From the NCBI GenBank assembly GCA_021613375.1, contig CM038704.1, forward strand, positions 5,022,155 to 5,086,154: 64,000 bases of DNA. The letters are read 5' to 3'. The DNA comes from Megaleporinus macrocephalus (Eukaryota > Chordata > Actinopteri > Characiformes > Anostomidae). The notes beneath the pieces are model-generated. The model ran no database searches and was not told the origin of the DNA. It worked only from the letters and a program-made list of their open reading frames with translations. Made by a program: the position numbers and the translations under genes. This document shows positions 23,625-34,394 of the stretch, piece by piece (the stretch's first letter is position 1; each line of letters opens with the position of its first letter).

Positions 23625-24041
23625 CAGGGTGAGTCAAAAGTCTCAGGACAGCCTTTTATTTCAGACACTAAAGGGAAAATGATACATCTGAATACCCCAG
23701 CAAGTAACAAGTGCACTGAACACAGATCTGAAGGTTCAGTTCAGCACCAGGGACAGCACACTGAACATGTTGTTCAATGTGGTTGTTGTTGCAACTTTGT
23801 GTTGATAACGTTTGAACAAGAGATTGCATTTATTGATTTCTGAGACAGTTACAGTTTTCTTAGATCTGCTACATAACCACCTTCCCATTGGAAAAAAACT
23901 TGCCCTTGATCCAATATGGTGGCCATGTTCGGGACAAAAAAATAGGGCCCCTCACCCATAACTTGCTGGGGTATACAGATACGTCATTCTCACTTTAATG
24001 TCTGAAATAAAAGGGTGCCCTGAGACTTTTGACTCACCCTG
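23625..24041. mobile_element. Tc1/mariner-type MITE with long inverted repeats
   Basis: Starts cagggtgagtcaaaagtctc and ends gagacttttgactcaccctg, flanked by TA on each side. Pairing continues inward to about 75-80 bp (ttttatttcagacactaaag against ctttaatgtctgaaataaaa, and ataccccagcaagt against acttgctggggtat). It lies about 55 bp upstream of the inferred kcns1 acceptor. Confidence 0.88.
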
Positions 24042-24043
24042 TA

Positions 24044-24788
24044 TTTAAAAGGAAGGCTTAATTCTAAGATTTTGGAGACAATCTGGTATGTTTCAAAACA
24101 CCATGGTGTAAAATTAGAGTCAGATTTTGACATTTAGCGTACATTTAACTAAATCACTGCACAAACTGTCCAAAGAAAAGGGGCATCAACTATAAATTAT
24201 TCAATTATCAGGAGATGTTTCTGAGGAGATCAGATGATTATCCACCTGCACACAAGGAAGAAGAATGTCAAGTAAAAAACTGTTAAAAGCTGCTAAAAGA
24301 CTAAAAGCTACAAAGGAAGTTGGGCTACTAACAGCCACCTGGAAGACCTGATGGGCCCACCAACACTGTCCTCCCATCAGATAAACAGCACTTTAAGCTT
24401 TGAGTGAGAGGAGAACATCAAGCTGCTTCAGATCTGCAAATATCCACAGGAGTTTCTGTCCATCCTCCCACTGTGAGAAGACTGAAAAGGAGGTGTAGCT
24501 GTTTAAGAAGCCCCTCACTGAGAAAAGGAGATACAGATACATCAAACAAAGAAGATGCTCGTAGAACAATAGACTGACCCCTCCAGAACCTCAACTTCCA
24601 AGACTAAAGGTGAGTTAGTTGTGGAGGCTTGTGTGTAATTTTATTGTTAGATAGTGTTTTTTGCCCGATAGTGATAGATAAATAAATAATTCAATTATTT
24701 ACTATTTATCTATTTATTAAATAGATAAAAGTTGGTCTCTGACTTTTGCAGAGTACTGTATCTTTGTTTTTCTCATATCTATCTTCAC
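24044..24788. other. Unassigned stretch, possible decayed transposon
   Basis: No intact frame. The composition (agaagactgaaaaggaggtg, aagcccctcactgagaaaag) is reminiscent of Tc1-like coding remnants, but I cannot place a motif with confidence. Confidence 0.35.
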
Positions 24789-24944
24789 TGTCCAAAGAAA
24801 TACAAGCACCTCCAAAACAGTAACTTTACAGGAGAGAACAAAAACATACAATACTTTCAATGTAAGTCAATGGAACCAAAAATGTTTCCAAGCCATTTAG
24901 GAGCATTTCTATTGGTCCATCCATCATGAAACAGTCACACAATA

Positions 24945-26306
24945 GGTGGGTCCGAAATCACCTACCAGTCAGTAGGTACTGGATAAGAGTCAGTACGTAC
25001 TGCTCGAGCGTCAGACTAGTAGGTAGTTTCAGTAGGAGAGTTTTAGAACCACACAATCTCAGATGTACTACGTCCACCATATTACCAGCGTCCTGTAACG
25101 CGAGACGTCAGACCACCACCGTAAAAGTCCTGCTATTCATTTAAAAGCTCGTTTACTGACAGATTTAGATCTTTTAGTGACTCTGATCTGTGTTTTTATC
25201 TGATTATGTATCAGACGGTGTGGAGCTGTAGATCAGAGAAGATGAAACGGGAGGAATGTAATCATTGTTATTTTATTGTTTAGCAGTAGCACTAACTTCT
25301 GTAGCAGCAGTTCACTAGCAGTAGCTACATACACACAGCCGACGTTCAGCTTTACACCGTTTATTTACTCCACTCTGAATTCATCCACAGCTCCAGGTGA
25401 ATCATGGGATACACAGTGTGCTGTGTTCACCTACATACAAATGGCTGCTGATTCAGGAGGTCATCCGGGTACCGTTTACCTACTACTCTATACCTACTGA
25501 GTACTCGGACATACTAGCCGCGCTCACCTACTGATTTACTACTGAATATTCAGACATACTAGCCACGCTCGTCTACTGATTTCCCTACTGAGTATTCAGA
25601 CATACTAGCCGTGCTTGCGTACTGATTTACTACTGAGTATTCAGACATACTAGCCGCGCTCACCTACTGATTTACTACTGAGTATTCAGACAAACTAGCC
25701 ACGCTCACCTGCTGATTTACTACTGAGTATTTAGACATACTAGCCGCGCCCGCCTACTGATTTCACTACTGAGTATTCAGACATACTAGCCGCGCTCACC
25801 TACTGATTTACTACTGAGTATTCAGACATACTAGCCACGCTCACCTGCTGATTTACTACTGAGTATTTAGACATACTAGCCGCGCCCGCCTACTGATTTC
25901 ACTACTGAGTATTCAGACATACTAGCCGCGCTCGCCTACTGATTTCACAACTGAGTATTCAGACGTACTAGCCGCGCTCGCCTACTGATTTACTACTGAG
26001 TATTCAGACATACTAGCCACGCTCACCTACTGATTTACTACTGAGTATTCAGACGTACTAGCCACGCTCACCTACTGATTTACTACTGAGTATTCAGACG
26101 TACTAGCCGCTCTCGCCTACTGATTTCACTACTGAGTATTCAGACGTACTAGCCGCGCTCGCCTACTGATTTCACTACTGAGTATTCAGACGTACTAGCC
26201 GCGCTCGCCTACTGATTTCACTACTGAGTATTCAGACATACTAGCCGCGCTCGCCTACTGATTTCACTACTGAGTATTCAGACAAGTAGGAGATTTCAGA
26301 TGCACC
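24945..26306. mobile_element. Inverted-repeat element carrying an internal 45-bp satellite, short copy
   Basis: The ends are inverted: ggtgggtccgaaatcaccta at the left, and taggagatttcagatgcacc at the right (reverse complement ggtgcatctgaaatctccta). About 540 bp of unique interior (with gattatgtatcagacggtgt and cagccgacgttcagctttac) is followed by about 18 tandem units of 44-46 bp. A second copy at 44441-46845 has the same plan. No transposase frame, so it is non-autonomous. Its class is unknown to me. Confidence 0.82.
25490..26287. repeat. 45-bp satellite array (about 18 units)
   Basis: The unit reads ctgagtattcagacatacta then gccgcgctcgcctactgatt with an optional tcac. Variants alternate gccgcg/gccacg and cgcc/cacc. 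The unit itself resembles the element's termini (actgagtattcagac, cctactg), which suggests the array grew from sub-terminal sequence. Confidence 0.92.
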
Positions 26307-26368
26307 TTATGTGTGTTGTGTCAAATGATGTAGAAAAAAAAGGAGATATATGATTTTCTTTGGACAAC

Positions 26369-26884
26369 AACCGTAAATAAAGCGTAAGGAATTCAGGCAT
26401 TGCAGGTGTACCTAGGCTCCTGCTGCAGGTGCACCAGTTTTGGGCCTGTTTATCTATAAAGCCAGCGACACTGACTGTTAACTGTTTTAGGATAATGTGC
26501 TGGAACAGCACCACAGAGCTTTACCAACAACAGTAATTTGGCTGGCACCTAAGATTTAAGCTGAAGGGCTGCATTCCTCTTTGCATAATAAAGTCTATGA
26601 ATTATGGACGACGCTGGCACAGTCCAGATGTGTCACATCATATGCATTAGTTTTATACGTGTGTTTGTAAATGTCAGCATATATTTGTACGTGCGCTTAC
26701 TTATTTCATGCAGCTCCTACAGCTGTAATCTGTTCTGCTGTCAAATGCAGGTCAGTCCCCAAAGAGAACAATAAGACATACATAATTAAACTGGCCAGTG
26801 TACACTGTCCGGGTTACAGCTGTCCACATCTGTCCACAAAACTACTGATAGACCTGCATGTTACTATAGAACCGCAGTATGTTC
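26369..26884. other. Unassigned gene-free stretch
   Basis: No gene or repeat family recognised. Short frames only. Confidence 0.45.
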
Positions 26885-26934
26885 AGACGTGAACTACATA
26901 CTGGTTGGCTGAAGGTTCCACAGAGTTATAGGTG

Positions 26935-27250
26935 TAGCTGGACATGGATCGTTTGGGATGGTGGACCATTCTCAGTACTGCTGTGTCTGATCCACTCATA
27001 CCAGCACAACACACACTAACACATCACTACCATGTCAGCATGTCAGTGTCACAGCAGTGCTGAGAATGACCCACCACCCAAATAATACCTGCTCTGTGGT
27101 GGTCCTGTGGGGATCCTGATCATTAAAGAACAGAGTAATAAAGTATACAGAGAATCAGATGAACTACAGTCTGTAAGTGTAGCTCCTGTATGGTCAGTGG
27201 AGCTGATACAGTGGGCCGTGTGTGTATAAATAAGAGGGTGTACCTATTAA
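26935..27250 (-). mobile_element. Family C inverted-repeat element, right half
   Basis: Contains gtggtcctgtggggatcctg, agaatcagatgaactacagt and tatggtcagtggagctgata, matching the right arm at 40581-40690. The internal part has gatccactcataccagcac and agtgctgagaatga. The left arm is missing. Confidence 0.75.
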
Positions 27251-27890
27251 AGTGGCCAATCTCTTAACAAAGAAGTACAGCAATACTCATGGCTGAGAAA
27301 TACGCAATGACTAAACCTGTGATGACTAACCTGAACATGGAAAACTATCTTAGTTAACATTCTGAATGAATTAACATCTCCTTGACACCTTTTTAAATCC
27401 CGCCTCTTGCAGTTGTCTCCATATTCCACAATCCTGTGCAGTCCAGTTTAATTGCAAACTCACAATAGTTGGTACTGTTGTGGCAGGAACCTCTTTATCC
27501 TTCATTGGGGCATGTCTGAATGTATGTTTTATAACAGTCCCAGACTCCAGAGTGACATTCTCATACCACCAGATCATCTGGACTGTCTATCGTTTCCACT
27601 CAATCTGCTTCGACCTGCAAAAAACTGGGGTTAAAATCATCTTGAACTGCTCAGCTTTGGAATTAAACAGGTTATTTTGGTAACTGTGTCTTTGGCTATC
27701 CTGAGTGGTACCTTATCCAAAAAGCAGTCCATATAGTTCCTTATAAACGGGTGGGCCTAAACTGGTGTTGACTGAATATATGGACATATGTAAATGTGTT
27801 GATTTTGTCACATCATAGAAACAATAAACTCACTTCAATTCAGTGAAGTGAGTTAAGAACCAGTGGTGCCACATCTAAAACATCCAGCCA
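27251..27890. other. Unassigned stretch with a small palindrome
   Basis: Short frames on both strands show no recognisable domain. A hairpin (aactcacttca, loop attcag, tgaagtgagtt) lies near 27827-27855. Confidence 0.45.
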
Positions 27891-27983
27891 TCCATTATCT
27901 TCCGCTTTATCACGCTAGTGGGGTTTCACGGGGGTGAGCCGGAGCCAATCCAAGTGTAATCGTGTGAAGGCGCCAGTCCAAGG

Positions 27984-27985
<2 letters not shown>

Positions 27986-28055
<70 letters not shown>
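27986..28055. repeat. (TA)n microsatellite
   Basis: About 34 TA units. A SINE remnant (27890-27965, minus; tcacgggggtgagccggag) lies just upstream. Confidence 0.95.
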
Positions 28056-28056
<1 letters not shown>

Positions 28057-28138
28057 TACTCTTGGGGCTGCAAGGCTCTGTACAGTTTCTGTACTCTGAC
28101 TGCGTCGGAATCAGGTCTCCCAGTTTAGGTATACATAT

Positions 28139-28880
28139 ACAGTACAGTGTCAAAGTCTGAGGCACCCGAGCTGAAGGTTGAAAAGTCTTTATCTGATCAA
28201 TAAGTGTATTTAAACTAGGGGTGTGCCATATCGTATCATACACAATAATATCGCCAACATTTCTGAATATGGTGAACGATATACACTGAAATATTACACC
28301 ATATCACCCATCATTAATTATCACAGCAGGCTAATGCTTTTTACTGTTTTTAGCAAAAGAAAAATTCACTCTTTTCTAATTTCCCCATTATATATCTACT
28401 AGAGACAGATTTTATCTGTCCAGTATCATTCACTTTACTTCAGTCCTGGATATATGGAGATATTTGGATATTTAGTATATATTTAGTAGATATTTAGTAT
28501 CGTGACATTCTGGATTATTGACTTCTGTTACAATCTGATGAAAATTCTTGTATTTTTTAATACCTCAGTTAGGGGTGTGCCATATCATATCGTATGCAAT
28601 AATAAAATTAAATTTAAATTTTGTTGCAGTAGTGTATTCTTGAAATATATATATTTTTTAATTCAATGTTTTGTCATATCGCCAAGAGTATATAATACCG
28701 CAATAATACCATAAAATACCGTGATATTATCATAGGGCCATATCGCCCACCCCTAATTTACACTACCAAATATGATTAGAACAGATGTAAATAATCATAC
28801 ATACAATACAAAGTAACATGATTATCTTATTGTGAAAGAAGTAGATCATATCTTGAGCTCCAGTTTGAAGAACAAAGTGT
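28139..28880 (+). mobile_element. MITE family A copy interrupted by a hAT-like element
   Basis: The left part 28139-28216 starts acagtacagtgtcaaagtct. The right part 28757-28880 continues with tagaacagatgtaaataatc and ctccagtttgaagaacaaag. The gap is filled by the insertion 28217-28756. The right end of the family A copy is missing. Confidence 0.75.
28217..28756. mobile_element. hAT-like MITE nested in a family A MITE
   Basis: The ends aggggtgtgccatatcg and catatcgcccacccctaa are inverted. The flanks tttaaact (28209-28216) and tttacact (28757-28764) form an 8-bp duplication with one mismatch. The interior is AT-rich and repeats the atatcg motif. No transposase. Confidence 0.82.
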
Positions 28881-29039
28881 AGTAAATGGAAAATAAGATA
28901 TGGCCCAACATTACTTGAGAAAAAGAGAAAATGTAAACCCATATTGGAAGCTTAACTGGTAATGATCTGGACCTGTTGATATATTTGAAGTTAGAACAGT
29001 TACATTCTTAGCCACAACAGATAAGACTTTCTGGTGCTT

Positions 29040-29290
29040 TACAGAACCATCGTCATTATCCAAAACATATATTTCCAAAGTAGTAGCTTTACAGGAGAGG
29101 ACAAAACAATCTTTACCTTTAATGCAAGTTAATGTGAGGTGGTTTTATTACAAGTGAATTTGGAGCATTTCTATTGGTCCATTCATCATGAAACTTCCAC
29201 AGGGTATAAAGAACAGCTGTCATGTTTATATAATATAGAAAAAAAATTGGGATAAATTGGGATAAATGTTTTTTATTTGGACAGCGACAT
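29040..29290. mobile_element. MITE family B copy
   Basis: Contains gtagctttacaggagaggac, gcatttctattggtccatt and an end reading tttatttggacagcgac. Confidence 0.7.
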
Positions 29291-29590
29291 ATAATATATA
29301 ATATGATGCTTCCATACAAAGACCCGAGTATGCATTTAAACAGTTTACATTGTTATGATTGTTTATACAGTCAAACATAGAAGGTAAGGCACTCCTGGTC
29401 ACATCCCATTCTGGTCACAATTGATCATTGATCTTCTAAGTGGAAATAAGTGATCACTTCTTCTATGTGAGGACGTGTTCACTTGTTTTCACTTCATAAA
29501 TCAACACAGGGGTGCGCAAACATTTGCATGCCACCATTTAAACATTGCCTTTACAAAATAACCCAGGTTTTTGGTGGGGGTGGGGTGAGG
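29291..29590. other. Unassigned gene-free stretch
   Basis: Nothing recognised apart from short frames. Confidence 0.4.
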
Positions 29591-29592
29591 AA

Positions 29593-30695
29593 GACCCTGT
29601 TTACACCTGGCCATTTCACGCAACCCGTATCTGGATGGTATCTATGGTATTTGAGCCCTGTGCATTTAGACTTAGTAGTCAAATCTGTCCACACACAAGT
29701 TCTTAGGGCATTACTGTTTTCAGGAACGCCCCCTCGTTCTCATTGGCTAAAACAAGAACATCCTCGCTTTTTCATTCACTTCAACACTGAACCGCCCCTC
29801 TTCCTCATTGGCTACAGTATGATCTATCTGTTTCTTGTTTTTATCAGTTCTGCTTTCCTGTAGTTTCTCACTTTGCCGTCCGAAGATGCAGTTCGTCAGA
29901 GTAAAAGTGCGCCCTCTACAGTCGAGTTTGATTTATTCATTTGGCCATATTTTAATCTATCTATCTGGACACGGCGCTGTCTGTCACATTCAGACGTTCG
30001 ACAAATCATCATTGTTCACAAAAAAAACTGTAGTGTTGATTTAGTTACGTTTTATTTCCCAAGTTAATCATAAGTGACATGACGGACATGTTCCAGTCCT
30101 TCCAGAATCGGTATATATTCGATTAGCTGATTTCACATTACCTTAGATTTTAGAATTACTGAATTATAAAACAAAGTAACTGTGATGTATGTGTTATATA
30201 GTTTCTGGAACAGTAGGTGGCGCTAGTGCTCACACACGCACAACACACCCACATGTAATCTACAGTGAAGCAGCTAGTAAAGATAACTGAAGAGCAGCGA
30301 CTCTGGTGTTCGTGTGTACTTGTTTGTTGCCTAAAAACAGTGATTTAATTTGTGTTAATGTAAAACACTACAGTAACTGTTACTCCTCTCTGTTCTCTGT
30401 TAAACCCTCCGTACATAAAACACACAAAACACACCTGTTGTCGTTATTGGACTGTTGGGGGCGGTTCTGTTCAAGCTGTATTGGTTGTACAAGCAGAAAC
30501 GCCCCAACCAGGAATGCCCCTGGCTGCAGCTCAACCCCTCCCCGTGGGTGGTGGACGAGGGGCGAGTGGCGGTGGGCAGTGTTGGGGGGCGGGGTTGGGT
30601 TTGGTTTTAAACTTGCAGTTTTATGTGTTTTGGCCTTTAACCAGATACAATCCTGATACTAGAGACCCATGAAGTGACCAGGTGTAAACAGGGTC
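29593..30695. mobile_element. DNA element with gaccctgtttacacctgg ends
   Basis: The left end gaccctgtttacacctggcc and the right end accaggtgtaaacagggtc are inverted repeats of about 24 bp. The pairing resumes further in (cgtatctggatggtatct region against aaccagatacaatcctgata). About 1.1 kb. No frame resembles a transposase. No clear target duplication, so I do not assign a superfamily. Confidence 0.65.
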
Positions 30696-30794
30696 TATAC
30701 ATCTTCAGAGAGTGGGGGTCCAAAAGTCCAAATGTACTCCCAGAAAATCTTTAAACCTTTAAACATTTTCTAAAACATTTTAAACAAGAAAAAA

Positions 30795-31020
30795 AAAACA
30801 ATAAGTAAGTCGTCCAAATCTCCAAACGGCAGCTTTACAGGAGAGGACAAAAACTGTCTTTACTTTCAATGTAAGTCAATGGAACCAGAATTATTTTAAA
30901 GCTATTTCGAAGCATTTCTATTGGTCCACTCATCATGAAAATCTCCCACAATGTAAACGGCAGCTGCTGCATTTAATTGGTGCGGAAAAATAGAAATCGA
31001 CAAAAAATAGGACTGTATCT
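30795..31020. mobile_element. MITE family B copy
   Basis: Includes cagctttacaggagaggac, caatgtaagtcaatggaacc and gcatttctattggtccact. Confidence 0.7.
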
Positions 31021-31587
31021 GTCCTATTTCTATCTTAAAATTAACATTTATTTTAGTTTTGAATGGTTTTTATGCTTCTCATCCACTGAAGCTCCCATTC
31101 ATGCCACTTTGTTAACAGATTTAATCAAAGTTTTTACACAAGCATGCTAAAATATCACCAAAAAAATTTAGAAATTATAAAATTTGTGTGAATATTTCGA
31201 AGATTTGGCTTTTTCTCTAACTGTTTTGTCTAGTTATGGTAAAATAACATGTATCATATTAAAAAATGAGCTCATTTTCTTTTGCACATTCAGACTCTGG
31301 GACCCCAGTGGACCTTATAAGGGATAAACACATCCACTCCGAAATTTCAAGTGCAAAATTTTCCCATCTCTGGAAAATTTTGCTGTATTTACGACAACAT
31401 TCACGACACATTGAGAACCTGACAAGTAAATAATACATAGAAATATAAATATATATAGTATATGTGCTTGCTCCTGGACAGTGCATCCCACTCCTGGGGC
31501 TGCAGGGCTCTGTACAGTTCATAGCTCATCTGAGTCTGATTCCTCTGACTGCGTCTGAATCAGGCCTCGCAGTTTAGGTATATATAT
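31021..31587. other. Unassigned stretch
   Basis: No gene recognised. The end (31490-31580, ggggctgcagggctctgtac) recurs at 28060-28135, just before another family A MITE. This flanking block may therefore belong to a larger repeat unit. Confidence 0.45.
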
Positions 31588-32004
31588 ACAGTACCGTGCC
31601 AAAGTCTGAGGCACCTGAGCTGAAGTTTTAAAAGCCTTTATCTGATCAATAAGCTTATTCTCACCAACAGACATGATTAGAACAGATAAATAATCATACA
31701 TACAATACAAGGTAACATGAATATGTTATTGTAAGAGAAGTAGATCAGATCTTAAGCTCCAGTTTGAAGAACAAAGTTAGGTTCCAGATTTCTCCTGGAC
31801 GCCCCAGACATTGTATGAATGTGTTCAGTTCCTTCAGCAGCAAATCTTGATTTAGCTTAATGAAGTACTGAGCAGTCAAAGCAGGTATTAGATGAGAACT
31901 GATAATAATACTGGGTTGTTTCCACAAGAAGAAGCTATTATTAATAATATTTGTATTATTAGAATATAATAATGTCCTCAAGTGCCTCCAACTTTTGCAC
32001 AGAA
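31588..32004 (+). mobile_element. MITE family A, complete but shortened
   Basis: The left end acagtaccgtgccaaagtct and the right end gcctccaacttttgcacaga are inverted, with the standard internal block between them. About 417 bp. Confidence 0.8.
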
Positions 32005-32399
32005 CCCCCCCCCCCAGAGCGCTCTTCTCTGGAGAACTGTCCATAGGCGCTTTCTGCACTTAAGGTGGAACCTAATGTATATTTAAAGAGAGGGGCTTTT
32101 TGCCCCGGTGATCTGAAGGGGCGGGAGAGGAGGTGGTCGTGGGGTGGGTAAAGGGAAAAAAGGTGGGGGAAGTAAACAGCACGACACTGAGAGCAATCAG
32201 TACTCACCATTTTTGGCTAGTTTTGCGTTAAACTGGGGGTATTTCTTCCTGCTCGCGACCTGGTCAGTTACTATTCTTTGCCACATTGTCAACCACTGGA
32301 ACACGTCAGGTCACGCAGTTAATCACACGTGTCGTCATCATGCATGCTCATTCAGGATTTTTTTGGGGGGAGGAAGTTGGCCGCTCGTTGGGAATCTCC

Positions 32400-32459
32400 C
32401 GTTCCACCTTAAACGCTGCAGCAGCAGTTACATTCACAGCTGCGGCGTTTAAGGTGGAA
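32400..32459. repeat. GC-rich hairpin with gttccaccttaaacgc arms
   Basis: The arms gttccaccttaaacgctgca (32400 onward) and tgcggcgtttaaggtggaac (to 32459) pair with one mismatch over about 22 bp. Related arms occur at 37442-37510 (cttaaatactgc / gcatttaaggtggaac), so this is a dispersed fold-back repeat. It lies next to the CpG-rich block. Confidence 0.75.
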
Positions 32460-32489
32460 CGGAAAAGAAAAATCCCAACGAGGGTCCAA

Positions 32490-32780
32490 GTTCGGCTCTG
32501 CGTGTTGATGCCACTCACCTCGCAGACGGAACGCCGCACGCGCGCTCTCCTCCTCCGCCTCCTCTCATCTCCCTTTCGGCCACTTCTGGTCACCGTCCTC
32601 CTCCGACGCTCCGGCTCGACGTAACAGTTGTCCTCAGCGCAGCGCTGCCTGCAGCCCCCACTTCTCCGCGCGCCCGGCGCATCCCTCTGCCACAGTGACG
32701 CCCCTTCTCGCGCGGTGGATTCCAGCAGCGTTGGCGGCGCACGTGGCTGCTGTCACACCTCCTTTGTTTCCGCGTCAGTT
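32490..32780 (-). promoter_or_regulatory. kcns1: CpG-rich block, candidate kcns1 promoter and first exon
   Basis: This roughly 290-bp segment is the only long GC- and CpG-rich stretch in the window (for example cgcacgcgcgctctcc and cttctccgcgcgcccggcgc). On the minus strand its edge reads ccgtctgcgag|gtgagt, a consensus splice donor at 32519/32518. The next plausible minus-strand acceptor leading into a coding exon is that of kcns1 at 23570. Vertebrate CpG islands often mark promoters. The link to kcns1 is inference from strand and order. Confidence 0.45.
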
Positions 32781-33040
32781 TGAAGGGGTTAAAACAGGGT
32801 CCCAGTAAGAAGCCCTTCTTATACGGTCTGGACTGGTCTGGTGGTGGGGGGAGAATTTGGGGATTTTAGGATGAGGGGGGGGTCTTGCACGGACTCCCCC
32901 CCTCCTCTTGGGCACATAATTGCAATCATAATATAAGAGATTTATATTAATGCTTATTTTGAAAGCAATTTCTGCCCGTATGCCATCATATATCACAACA
33001 ATGTTCACTGGGAATAGCACAAATTACTAAACTCCAGTGA
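32781..33040. other. Unassigned stretch
   Basis: Contains a G-rich run (gtggtggggggagaattt, gatgaggggggggtc) but no gene. Confidence 0.4.
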
Positions 33041-33044
33041 CTGG

Positions 33045-33822
33045 ATCAGCCTTCAGGTCCCAAGAGCTTTTACTGAACTGGAAAAATCTGCTTTCAGCTC
33101 CAGAAGCACCAGCAACTGGAACTCACTGCAAGAAACACTAAAGCTCAACTCCTAAACTCTTAATTTCTAACCTAGTAATTCTAATTCTAGTTACCAGTTT
33201 TATGATTTTGATATTTAGTTACATTTTACCATTCTTTTATCTTGATTGTATTACTTTTATTATTATTTTATTATTATTTCTTTTACTATTTTTAGTTTCC
33301 TGTTTTCTTTCCTGTTTGAGCAGACTTTCAGCTCAGTTTAAAACTCTTACTGAACTGTTAGTTATTAATATTAAACCTCTTTCTTCATTTTTTGTTTCAC
33401 TTTCTTTCTTGTAAATATTTTCTCAGCACACAGTCCAACTTGTAAACCTTATTCTTATTTCCTACTTCTAGCTTATAACCATCTGAGAGCTTTACACTCA
33501 AGAAAAACAGCCTCAGCGTATTTATTTCTATTAACTGATTTATTTTAATGCTTTTGCTTCTATATTTAGATCTATTTTTATTTACTTTTTTTTACTTCTG
33601 TCTTATTCTTCGTTTTAGTTTCTTATTCAATTTTTATTTGTTTTTCTTTTTCAATTTATCCCACTTAATTTTGTCTCTGTTCTTATTGTTTTGTTTATAT
33701 TTTAAGTACTCATTAAAATGAATTTTAATTTATTTTCAATCCCTTTCTGTTTAACAACTGTAATGCTCAGCTACACTGTAAATGAGGGTCTCCCTTAATG
33801 TACTCCCGAGTGAAAATAAAGG

Positions 33823-33855
<33 letters not shown>
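33045..33855 (+). mobile_element. LINE (L2-like) 3' end with (GATT)n tail
   Basis: The plus strand near 33080-33155 reads STSNWNSLQETLKLNS, the typical C-terminal W-N-LQ-LKL stretch of L2-type elements. A long untranslated part follows and ends aataaaggttgattgattga with eight GATT units. 5'-truncated, as is usual. Confidence 0.7.
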
Positions 33856-33856
<1 letters not shown>

Positions 33857-33984
33857 AAGCCATATGTCATATCCCAGCATGAAGGACTTGGTTTACTGTG
33901 TAAATATGAACAATGTGTGTAGGTTTAAATGATTCAGGTTTCAATGGGTCACCAAGATGCCTTCAAGTTGCCTTCAAGATGCTC

Positions 33985-34110
33985 TTTATATCCTGGCCAA
34001 TGGAAGTGCTCCAAATTAGTTTGGAAAAAAAATCTGGTTCCATTCACTTACATTGAAAGTCCATTGTCCTCTCCTGTAAACGTACTATTTTGGAGATTCA
34101 AGCTCACGTA
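33985..34110. mobile_element. MITE family B fragment
   Basis: Reads tggccaatggaagtgctcca, then attcacttacattgaaagtc, then ctcctgtaaacgtactattt, the reverse orientation of family B. Confidence 0.6.
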
Positions 34111-34394
34111 GATCACGTGGGATTGTTATCGATTGGGAGTTTCTAGGATTACACCAGGCTTTATCTGCACTGTGCAACTGAACTGCTTACTGTGAACCGC
34201 TAGTGATGTCATACCAGAGATATTAAGTTGTGTTTCGGTAAGGACGCCTATTCATAAACCCTTCGGAAAGAGCAGGACCTCTGTTTGAAGGCCTGTCCTG
34301 AATCTTCACCCTAGGTGCTGTAACTCTTGTAGGCCACTGTATGTGTTTAATCATCTCCACACATCCTCACATAAATTCTAGAGAAAACTCGACA
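34111..34394. other. Unassigned stretch
   Basis: No feature recognised. Confidence 0.35.

Larger units (their letters stand above)
24789..26368. mobile_element. MITE family B copy split by the satellite-bearing element
   Basis: The left part 24789-24944 (ctgtccaaagaaa, then attggtccatccatcatg) and the right part 26307-26368 (ending ttctttggacaac) together form one family B copy. The interruption is the element at 24945-26306. Confidence 0.75.
23570..32516 (-). other. kcns1: Proposed kcns1 5' intron (inferred)
   Basis: If the CpG-rich block near 32.5-32.8 kb is the first exon, this interval is an intron from donor gtgagt (32518-32513) to acceptor cctctgcag (ending 23570). Both sites lie on the minus strand. 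There is no transcript evidence, and another first exon could exist. Confidence 0.4.

Noticed and set aside
22629..23637. Plus-strand and alternative minus frames over kcns1 exon 1
   Set aside because: They are shadows of the T1-S4 coding frame.
24945..26306. Interpretation of the 45-bp array as a CRISPR-like repeat-spacer array
   Set aside because: There are no distinct spacers. The whole unit repeats, inside a eukaryotic transposon.
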